Assembly: GCA_031550405.1 (NCBI GenBank)
Contig: JAVBOP010000153.1
Span: 1 to 19,698, forward strand
Origin: JAVBOP01 sp031550405
GTDB lineage: Bacteria > Bacteroidota > Ignavibacteria > Kapaibacteriales > UBA2268
DNA length: 19,698 nucleotides
Reading direction: 5' to 3'
In this document: one piece after another, positions 14,222 through 19,698 of the stretch
How the letters are laid out: the number at the start of each line of letters is the position of its first letter
Numbering within the stretch: the stretch's first letter is position 1
The notes under the pieces: model-generated
Database searches by the model: none
What the model was told of the DNA's origin: nothing
What the model saw: only the letters and a program-made list of their open reading frames with translations
Made by a program: the position numbers and the translations under genes

Positions 14222-15311
14222 CTTTAGCTCGGTTATCACTTCTTTTATTGAAAGTAGTTCTTGTGTTGCTTCTGTCAAATCTGCGTCGGTTATCGCCGTC
14301 GGGCTTGTTTCTGTCAAATCTACGTCGGTTATCGCCGTCGGGCTTGTTCCTGTCAAATCTGCGCCGGTTATCGCCGTCAGGATTGTTTCTGCCAAATCTG
14401 CGGTTATCACCGTCGGGTTTATTTCTGTCAAATCTGCGTCGGTTATCGCCTTCGGGCTTGTTTCTGTCAAATCTGCGGTTATCACCGTCATCTCTATTTC
14501 TGCCAAATCTGCGGTTATCACCGTCATCTCTGCTTCTGTCAAATCTGCGTCGGTTATCGCCGTCATCTCTGTTTCTGTCAAATCTGCGGTTATCGCTCTC
14601 TGGCTTGCGCAGAGCTTCGGGCTGAGTTGCACCGGCAAAACAAATCACAAATTCTGCCTTGATGCGCTGTTCTTTGAATTTTTCATACAATTCCACAAAA
14701 GAACCATAATGATGCGTTTCGTAAGGCAGCGTCAAATTCATCCCGATATATGCCTTCCGATGCGGCATAGACTTGCTCGCCTCCTCCAAAACGGGGAGCA
14801 AACGGTATGGCGTGTCGTATAACACCACGGTTCGAGTTTCCTTTGAAAGAGCAAGCAATTCCAGCTCCCTTTCCTCCGTTTTTCTGGAAAGAAAGCCTGC
14901 ATATAGAAATTGATTTGTCGGCATTCCGCTGCGAACAATTGCCGCCATAATGCTGGAAACACCCGGCACAACAATGATTTCAATATTCTGTGCAATAGCA
15001 TTCCTTACCAATTGATATCCGGGATCCGCAAAAACAGGAGTCCCGCAATCGGAAATTAATGCGAGCTTTTTGCCGTTTTGTATCATTTCGATGAGCTTAA
15101 AAATTTTCTCGCCCTCGTTTTGTTCGTTCATCGTTTCAAGCTTATTATGTATATTTTGCTCTCTTAGAATCCGTGCACCTTCCTTAAGCTCTTCGCAAAT
15201 AACCAAGTCGCATAATTTCAGCACTTCAATAGCTCGCAGCGTAATATCTTCTCGATTTCCGATATGCGTAGACACAATATATAACTTACCCTTATGTTCT
15301 TTTTTTCTCAT
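14214..15311 (-). CDS. rsmI: RsmI-like 16S rRNA 2'-O-methyltransferase with a repeat tail
   Basis: Residues 1-229 form a tetrapyrrole-methylase-fold SAM enzyme like RsmI, which methylates the ribose of C1402 in the 16S rRNA decoding centre: LYIVSTHIGNREDITLRAIE, ALISDCGTPVFADPGYQLVR, VVPGVSSIMAAIVRSGMPT and AEFVICFAGA. The usual EDTR motif is replaced by EELKEGARILRE, as in a divergent subfamily. Residues 231-365 are an added low-complexity tail with nine copies of a 12-13 residue unit, DNRR(R)F(D/G)RN(K/R)(P/D)DG, ending NKRSDNRAKDY. The tail is unlike ordinary RsmI (about 220-290 aa in total) and resembles disordered RNA-binding tails. It precedes cinA and follows the rplT terminator. The core assignment is firm to family level. 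Confidence 0.85.
   Translation of the reverse strand: MRKKEHKGKLYIVSTHIGNREDITLRAIEVLKLCDLVICEELKEGARILREQNIHNKLETMNEQNEGEKIFKLIEMIQNGKKLALISDCGTPVFADPGYQLVRNAIAQNIEIIVVPGVSSIMAAIVRSGMPTNQFLYAGFLSRKTEERELELLALSKETRTVVLYDTPYRLLPVLEEASKSMPHRKAYIGMNLTLPYETHHYGSFVELYEKFKEQRIKAEFVICFAGATQPEALRKPESDNRRFDRNRDDGDNRRRFDRSRDDGDNRRFGRNRDDGDNRRFDRNKPEGDNRRRFDRNKPDGDNRRFGRNNPDGDNRRRFDRNKPDGDNRRRFDRNKPDGDNRRRFDRSNTRTTFNKRSDNRAKDY
14268..14594 (-). repeat. In-gene tandem repeat, nine units of 36 or 39 bp
   Basis: The units encode residues 240-251, 252-264, 265-276, 277-288, 289-301, 302-313, 314-326, 327-339 and a partial 340-348 of the RsmI-like protein. Units are 36 bp (two Arg codons after Asn) or 39 bp (three). 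Early units end RDDG, later ones KPDG or KPEG. All lengths are multiples of three, so the frame is kept. Confidence 0.95.
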
Positions 15312-15352
15312 TAATGTTAAAATTTAAAATATTGTTAAAATGTTATATATAT

Positions 15353-15382
15353 AAAAAAACTTACCATCAAATTGACAGTAAG
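15353..15382 (-). terminator. Terminator of the infC-rpmI-rplT operon
   Basis: On the minus strand CTTAC ... GTAAG closes a short stem (15382-15360) that is followed by TTTTTTTA. It sits 34 bases past the rplT stop. Confidence 0.6.
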
Positions 15383-15416
15383 CTAATAATTTTAGATGAA
15401 TGTAGCAGTAGCTTGC

Positions 15417-15764
15417 TTATTTTTGAGTTTGTTTTACTATTGCTGCAAATATATCAGGTCTATTCATTGCAAAATCAGCCAAAACCTTGCGGTTTATATT
15501 AATATTGTTGATTTTTAGCGAATGAATGAGTTTGGAATATGTTGTATCATTCAAGCGGGCTGCCGCATTAATACGAGTAATCCAAAGACTTCTAAATTCA
15601 CGCTTTTTCAATTTTCTGCCGACATAAGCATGCAGAAGACCTTTTTCAACATGATTTTTTGCAATTGTCCAAACATTCTTTCGACTTCCCCAATAACCTT
15701 TGGCAAGTTTCAGAATTTTTTTACGTTTGGCTCGCGATGCTACTTTAGGTGCACTTCTTGGCAT
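15417..15764 (-). CDS. rplT: 50S ribosomal protein L20
   Basis: The 115-residue product is the 23S rRNA-binding protein L20, needed early in 50S assembly and, in several bacteria, a translational repressor of its own operon. It has the conserved basic N-terminus (MPRSAPKVASRAKRKKILKL), AKGYWGSRKN, YVGRKLKKREFRSLWITRINAA and the C-terminal globular part. I took ATG 15764, preceded by an excellent GGAGGT, rather than an in-frame ATG 15 codons upstream that would add non-conserved residues. It is the last gene of the infC-rpmI-rplT operon. Confidence 0.97.
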   Translation of the reverse strand: MPRSAPKVASRAKRKKILKLAKGYWGSRKNVWTIAKNHVEKGLLHAYVGRKLKKREFRSLWITRINAAARLNDTTYSKLIHSLKINNININRKVLADFAMNRPDIFAAIVKQTQK

Positions 15765-15832
15765 AAAACCTCCGAATAAAAGGGCATTAGGGGAGCTTCG
15801 CCTTCCCATTTGCCTCAGTGAAAAATAAATAA

Positions 15833-15864
15833 ATAATAGCCCAAAACAACTATGAGGCTATTAT
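15833..15864 (-). promoter_or_regulatory. Hairpin between rpmI and rplT
   Basis: A perfect 9-bp stem (ATAATAGCC / GGCTATTAT) with a 14-nt loop overlaps the rpmI stop and is followed on the minus strand by TTATTTATTTTTC. It could be a partial terminator, an RNA-processing site or part of an L20-responsive leader; the sequence alone cannot separate these. Confidence 0.5.
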
Positions 15865-16058
15865 CCCATCGCCAACATTTTTTTTACAGCACTCACATCA
15901 TAAGGATGAACTAAGGTTGATTTCCTTAAGTTTCTCTTCCTTTTTTGTGACTTTTTAGTTAAAATATGGCTTGCGTACGCTTTTTTGCGCTTAAACTCTC
16001 CGCTACCTGTAACTTTAAATCTTTTACGGGCAGAACCGTTTGATTTCATTTTTGGCAT
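15861..16058 (-). CDS. rpmI: 50S ribosomal protein L35
   Basis: The 65-residue product is ribosomal protein L35: MPKMKSNGSARKRFKVTGSG, KRKKAYASHILTKKSQKRKRNL and the ending VSAVKKMLAMG. Length matches the family (about 64-66). It lies between infC and rplT in the universal order, 96 bases before rplT and 90 bases after infC. An upstream TATATTTG may allow separate initiation. Confidence 0.97.
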   Translation of the reverse strand: MPKMKSNGSARKRFKVTGSGEFKRKKAYASHILTKKSQKRKRNLRKSTLVHPYDVSAVKKMLAMG

Positions 16059-16100
16059 TTGATTACCTAAATTTATTATTAACCAAAAAAGATAAGATTA

Positions 16101-16108
16101 CAAATATA
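16101..16108 (-). promoter_or_regulatory. Candidate internal promoter before rpmI (-7 element TATATTTG)
   Basis: The minus strand reads TTATATTTGTAA in the 90-nt infC-rpmI gap, matching TAnnTTTG. No clear -33 TTG, so weak. Confidence 0.35.
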
Positions 16109-16148
16109 AGAAAAAATTATTATATAACATCTATTTTTTTTTGTCTTC

Positions 16149-16775
16149 TTATTTTTTTATGATTTCTTCGATAGTAAATTCTTTTTGTTCAGAAGGTTTC
16201 GCTGCTTTGGATACCGTTTTTTTAGTTTTCAAAGGCGATAATATAACAGCGATATTGCGTCCTTCTGCGTTAAGTGGTTGATCGACTTTTGCGATATCGC
16301 TCATAGCTTCAATAAATTTTTCCAAAAGCTCACGCCCAATTTCGGTATGCGCCATCTCACGGCCTCTGAAAAGCACAGACGCTTTCACCTTATTGCCCTC
16401 TTCTATAAAAGAGCGCGCATGCTTTACCTTGAAATTGAAATCGTGAGAAGCAGTACGCGATTTAAAGCGTATTTCTTTCAACATTTGCTGAGTTTGAGTT
16501 TTTTTCTGACTTTTCTCCTTTTTTTGCAATTCATACAGAAATTTTCCGTAATCAACAATTTTGCAAACTGGAGGAATTGCTTTCGGAGCAATTTCCACAA
16601 GATCCAAATTTTTGGATTCCGCAATTTTCAAAGCTTCCGTTCTGCTTTTAATGCCCAAAATCGAATTATCAACGTCTATCAACCGTACTTCTGGAACGCG
16701 AATATCATAATTTGTGCGGTGCTTGCCTTTATCCTTAGGCTCATTATTTTTAGAAAATGGATTTTTAGATTTCAA
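16149..16775 (-). CDS. infC: Translation initiation factor IF-3
   Basis: The 208-residue product binds the 30S subunit, prevents premature 50S joining and checks start-codon and initiator-tRNA pairing. It has the N-domain (YDIRVPEVRLIDVDNSILGI, EALKIAESKNLDLVEIAPKAIPPVCKIVDYGKFLYE), the lysine-rich linker and the C-domain (KEIRFKSRTASHDFNFKVKHARSFIEEGNKVKASVLFRGREMAH), plus a short tail of about 30 residues. No ATG or GTG occurs between the in-frame stop three codons upstream and the conserved N-domain; TTG at 16775 is the only plausible start and lacks a strong ribosome binding site. A non-AUG start is common for infC and underlies IF-3 autoregulation in E. coli (AUU there). First gene of the operon with rpmI and rplT. 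Confidence 0.95.
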   Translation of the reverse strand: MKSKNPFSKNNEPKDKGKHRTNYDIRVPEVRLIDVDNSILGIKSRTEALKIAESKNLDLVEIAPKAIPPVCKIVDYGKFLYELQKKEKSQKKTQTQQMLKEIRFKSRTASHDFNFKVKHARSFIEEGNKVKASVLFRGREMAHTEIGRELLEKFIEAMSDIAKVDQPLNAEGRNIAVILSPLKTKKTVSKAAKPSEQKEFTIEEIIKK

Positions 16776-16872
16776 ATATTTTTATAACTCATTAGTGAAT
16801 GAACATTTTAACAAAAATAACAAAAATTTTATAACTGCACTGCATAATATTTATGCTTTTCCATAAAAAGTA

Positions 16873-16880
16873 CAAATTTA
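16873..16880 (-). promoter_or_regulatory. Candidate infC operon promoter (-7 element TAAATTTG)
   Basis: TAAATTTG on the minus strand would give an approximately 90-nt leader. The palindrome at 16893-16914 lies where a -33 element would be, which could make it an operator; this is inference. Confidence 0.4.
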
Positions 16881-16892
16881 TTACAGACAATA

Positions 16893-16914
16893 TTTGTGAA
16901 TAAAAATTCATAAA
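16893..16914. repeat. Palindromic element (TTTGTGAAT-AAAA-ATTCATAAA)
   Basis: Nine-base arms with one mismatch around AAAA. It differs by one base from the element at 18549-18570. It lies between the LRR pseudogene and infC. Confidence 0.7.
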
Positions 16915-16927
16915 ATCCGCAGAATAT

Positions 16928-17503
16928 TCACTTTATTGATAACTCCTGCGTTACATTAAATCTGGTACTTTTAGCACCTAATATCATTAAATTTATAGAG
17001 GATACGATTAAATAATCCTCAAAATGGAATTTGTGCTTATAAGAAATTGCTGCATTTAAAATTGAATTTAAAGCAATAATTTTAGACAATGCAGAATTTT
17101 TTCACAAAGTCAAATCTGTAAAATAACAGTCATCGCAATCTAAATATCCCAATGTCGTATTGTTTGTCACATCAAAATTTGTGATCCTATTGACATCACA
17201 ATCTAATGTATCCAAACTTGCATGGGCAGTTAAATCCAAAATAGCAGGCAAACTGTCTATTCTGCCAATGTATCCGTGCTATTTTCTTCGGATTTTCCTC
17301 ATTTCATGTTAATCCATTGAGTATTGCCATATAATTATTATCTAATTTTAATTGATTGCCATGAATGCAATCAGGCCATGCTGCTTTCTGAATCAAGAGA
17401 TTGCGTAAAGCGGTTTTATCATCATTGTGGTGCTCTCCTGCTTTTGCTGCTGAGCATACAAATGCAAAAGCAATAATCAATAAAATCGTGTTTTTTATTT
17501 CAT
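16928..17503 (-). pseudogene. Decayed secreted leucine-rich-repeat protein gene
   Basis: Three coding pieces can be read in order. From about 17500, KNTILLIIAFAFVCSAAKAGEHH is a signal peptide followed by DDKTALRNLLIQKAAWPDCI, ending at TGA 17304-17306; the ATG at 17503 is in another frame and meets TAA after one codon. In a second frame, 17256 to 17105 gives LRR-type sequence (LDTLDCDVNRITNFDVTNNT, then TLGYLDCDDCYFTDLTL), a TGA at 17102-17104, then in the same frame KNSALSKIIALN and about 50 further open codons to a TGA at 16928-16930. This pattern is typical of secreted LRR proteins of Bacteroidetes-type genomes. No sorting domain is visible. At least one frameshift and two stops make it non-functional. 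Confidence 0.7.
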
Positions 17504-17542
17504 ATTAACATTTTCTTATCTATCATATTTTTCTGATATTTT

Positions 17543-18457
17543 TTAATAAATGGATGAAGTTATTGTTTCGACTATCTGCCTTGTTTTGCTTGGGATTATG
17601 TGAAGATAGGGTATTTTGCGAAACCATGTGAGCTGACGTTTGGCATAGTGTCGTGTGTTTTTTTGGATTTCCTCAATAGCTTTTTCTGTGGTAATAGCTC
17701 CTTGCAAATATTGAATCGTTTCCTTGTAACCAACAGTATTTAAAGCATTTAAAGATGGAGAATATCCCATATTTAATACCGATTGCGTCTCATTGGCGAG
17801 CCCCATATCCCACATCTGATGCACACGCCCGTTGATTCTGCCATAAAGCTCGTCCCTTGGATAATCTATCGCAAAATATAAAGGCTCGATATCTCTATTA
17901 TTTTTATATAGGTTATGCGCTTTGGAAAGCGCCATGCCAGTGGCACGATAATATTCCAATGCCCGCAAAATACGACGCGGATTCCTGTCTTTATAAAGCA
18001 AATACGACGGCATATCGCTCTGGCGCAACTGTTCATAAAGCCATTCAATGCCTTTTTGACTTAGCTCATTTTGCAAAGTATCTTTAATTTCTTGACTTAT
18101 AACGATGCCGCTTTCAAACAATCCTTCGCAAAGAGCCTTTATATAAAGACCGGAACCGCCGATGACAACAGGAATTTTGCCCCTTTTGATAATATCCAGA
18201 TACGTTTGATACGCCTGATTTCCGAATTCACCCGCACTATAGTTAGCATCAATTTCGACACAGTCAATGAAGTGATGATGAATTTTTTTTAATTCATTAT
18301 GCGTTGGCTTTGCCGTTCCGATATTCAGCAGCTTATATATTTGGCGCGAATCGGCAGATATTATCTCAATATCCAAGTAATCTGCAAGCATCATACCCGC
18401 AGCTGTTTTTCCAGATGCAGTCGCTCCGCAAATAACTATTAATTTATTTTTTTTCAC
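17543..18457 (-). CDS. miaA: tRNA dimethylallyltransferase
   Basis: The 304-residue product transfers a dimethylallyl group to N6 of A37 in tRNAs that read codons starting with U. It shows the P-loop GATASGKT at 11-18, IISADSRQIYK, NIGTAKPT, HHHFIDCVEID with YSAGEF, IPVVIGGSGLYIKAL, KDRNPRRILRALEYYRATG and the ending KNTRHYAKRQLTWFRK. Length is typical (about 300-315). The start is GTG at 18457: the P-loop begins only ten residues in, no ATG is available before it, and no clear ribosome binding site is seen. It is between the LRR pseudogene and the helicase gene, with 116 bases separating it from the latter. Confidence 0.96.
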   Translation of the reverse strand: MKKNKLIVICGATASGKTAAGMMLADYLDIEIISADSRQIYKLLNIGTAKPTHNELKKIHHHFIDCVEIDANYSAGEFGNQAYQTYLDIIKRGKIPVVIGGSGLYIKALCEGLFESGIVISQEIKDTLQNELSQKGIEWLYEQLRQSDMPSYLLYKDRNPRRILRALEYYRATGMALSKAHNLYKNNRDIEPLYFAIDYPRDELYGRINGRVHQMWDMGLANETQSVLNMGYSPSLNALNTVGYKETIQYLQGAITTEKAIEEIQKNTRHYAKRQLTWFRKIPYLHIIPSKTRQIVETITSSIY

Positions 18458-18548
18458 AACAAAAATAACTTTATAATAAGAAGCTTGCTAATTAAATAAA
18501 AGGTCTCTACAGATTGTATATGATAACAAGATTGCATTGAAAAATATA

Positions 18549-18570
18549 TTTATGAATAAAAATTCATAAA
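18549..18570. repeat. Perfect palindrome TTTATGAAT-AAAA-ATTCATAAA
   Basis: Nine-base perfect arms around AAAA, three bases past the helicase stop. On the minus strand ATATATTTTT follows, so it could act as a weak AT-only terminator. It is nearly identical to 16893-16914. Confidence 0.7.
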
Positions 18571-18573
18571 CCG

Positions 18574-19698
18574 TTATTTCACTATTTCCAATTTGGCGAA
18601 CTGTAGAAGGAGCTGCTTTCGACCAACAGAATTGAAATGTACTGTGATTTTTTTGCTTTCATTTATTCCCGAAATATTCAAAATTTTACCTATTCCAAAA
18701 GTACTGTGCTTAACAGTATCACCTATGCGGTATGTTATGTAAGTAATATCGTTTTCAGGCAGTTGCGAATAATTGTCAGTGTGCATTAAATCATCAAAAA
18801 CAGGAAAATTTTTCTTCGGCTGCATTGCGATACTTACACTGCTGTCAAAACTAAATTTTTTCTTAGTAGCAAGAAATGAATTATTATAGACATCGCAAAT
18901 AACCTCCGGCTCAATTTCCGTCAAAAAGTTCGAATGTTTATTATGAAATATCTTGCCAAATTTCAATCTTTTCGCCGCATAAGCCAAAGCAAGCGTCTTT
19001 TTAGCCCTTGTAATGCCGACGTAGAACAAGCGCCGCTCCTCCTCTATGTCATAGTCGCTGAATTCGCGATGGAGCGGAAACAGATTTTCCTCCATTCCAG
19101 AAATGAAAACATGGTTAAACTCCAGTCCTTTCGCCGAATGCACGGTCATCAGCGTCAGTTTTTCGCCTGAAAAATCCTTAGTATCCAAGTCAGATACCAG
19201 CGATGCCTGCTCAATATATGACTGTAAATTCCTGTCTGGCGCCTCGTTTATGTAAGCCGTTATATCGTTTAAAAGCTGCTCGATATTTGCCAATCTGTCG
19301 CGCGATTCCTCGCTATCAATTTCCCTGTAATATTCCAGCATTCCCGTATCTTCAATATAATCAAATAGATAGTCTGTATCTGATGAATTTTGAGCCAATT
19401 CTGAATATTTTTTCATAATACTCGAAAATTTTTCTATCGCCGCCTTGCTCCTGCCTTTGGGCTTATCCAATGTGTTTTCAAAATCGTGTAAGACATGATA
19501 TAAAGGCATGTTACGTGATGTTGCATAACTTATCAGGGCGTTCACCGATGCCTCGCCAATACCGCGCGGCGGCTCATTAATGACGCGCAAAATCGAAGTA
19601 GAGTCGTGCGGATTAATCAATATCTTCAAATATGCCAGCACGTCCTTGACCTCCTTGCGCTTATAAAACGACATGCCGCCAACCACAACATAAGGAAT
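18574..19698 (-). CDS. ATP-dependent DNA helicase UvrD/PcrA (C-terminal part)
   Basis: The frame is open to the right window edge, so 374 C-terminal residues of a roughly 730-780 residue superfamily 1A helicase are present. Visible motifs: IPYVVVGGMSFYKRKEVKDV (the 2A/2B region after motif III), LRVINEPPRGIG, motif V LTLMTVHSAKGLEFNHVFI with GMEENLFP, and motif VI EEERRLFYVGITRAKKTL. The end (IGDTVKHSTFGIGKILNI, then HFNSVGRKQLLLQFAKLEIV) is the Tudor-like C-terminal module that binds RNA polymerase in UvrD/PcrA. The protein unwinds DNA 3'-5' in excision and mismatch repair and in clearing stalled complexes. The family is clear; whether to call it UvrD or PcrA depends on the missing half. Confidence 0.93.
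   Translation of the reverse strand: MPYVVVGGMSFYKRKEVKDVLAYLKILINPHDSTSILRVINEPPRGIGEASVNALISYATSRNMPLYHVLHDFENTLDKPKGRSKAAIEKFSSIMKKYSELAQNSSDTDYLFDYIEDTGMLEYYREIDSEESRDRLANIEQLLNDITAYINEAPDRNLQSYIEQASLVSDLDTKDFSGEKLTLMTVHSAKGLEFNHVFISGMEENLFPLHREFSDYDIEEERRLFYVGITRAKKTLALAYAAKRLKFGKIFHNKHSNFLTEIEPEVICDVYNNSFLATKKKFSFDSSVSIAMQPKKNFPVFDDLMHTDNYSQLPENDITYITYRIGDTVKHSTFGIGKILNISGINESKKITVHFNSVGRKQLLLQFAKLEIVK

Noticed and set aside
14201..14662. Three further long open frames over the rsmI tail (one minus, two plus), one encoding ADLTE-like units resembling pentapeptide repeats
   Set aside because: The repeat units are multiples of three without stops in these frames, so several frames stay open automatically. 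Only the RsmI frame has a conserved upstream domain and a normal start.
889..17306. In-frame TGA codons at 889, 17102 and 17304 as possible stop-codon reassignment
   Set aside because: They occur only in decayed genes that also have frameshifts or truncations. Intact genes here use TAA, TAG and TGA as true stops (TGA ends cinA and the second FIST gene).
1..19698. CRISPR array, prophage, toxin-antitoxin or defence system
   Set aside because: No regularly spaced repeats, no phage structural genes and no recognisable defence proteins were seen; the only tandem array is the coding repeat in the RsmI-like gene.

Overview
The window is an AT-rich bacterial chromosome segment that looks like the Bacteroidetes/Chlorobi (FCB) group, perhaps near Ignavibacteria/Kapabacteria. 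This is inferred from a type IX secretion (T9SS) C-terminal sorting domain at the left edge, a GAF-like/SpoIIE phosphatase of a kind I associate with that group, several TAnnTTTG-type -7 promoter elements in intergenic DNA, and a decayed secreted leucine-rich-repeat protein. Most of the window is housekeeping genes on the minus strand, with decayed accessory DNA near both ends.

Layout: 1-1281 holds a T9SS cargo gene fragment and a second 5' gene fragment separated by an 864-bp decayed IS3-family element with perfect 29-bp inverted repeats. Next come tRNA-Gln(CUG) and fabH (minus). fabH is preceded by a compact three-way-junction RNA leader that I do not recognise. On the plus strand follow a 78-aa CxxC small protein, the membrane protease SppA and MurB. 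murB converges on two tandem FIST-domain sensor genes (minus), which are divergent from a GAF-like/SpoIIE PP2C phosphatase gene (plus). Then, all minus: methylmalonyl-CoA mutase small subunit (no adjacent large subunit), a CinA-family protein, an RsmI-like rRNA methyltransferase carrying a nine-copy Arg/Asp/Asn-rich repeat tail, the infC-rpmI-rplT translation operon (infC can only start at a TTG), a broken LRR secreted-protein gene, miaA, and the C-terminal part of a UvrD/PcrA helicase running off the right edge.

How genes relate: infC, rpmI, rplT, rsmI, miaA and tRNA-Gln concern translation and RNA modification; fabH and murB concern envelope building; sppA concerns membrane protein turnover; the FIST pair plus phosphatase looks like a local signalling module. 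The strongest unexplained observations are the fabH leader RNA (its three G-U pairs form only in the fabH-sense RNA), the RsmI repeat tail, the FIST/SpoIIE neighbourhood, and recurring TTTATGAAT/ATTCATAAA elements seen only between genes, including an exact 26-nt repeat near the mutA and cinA starts.
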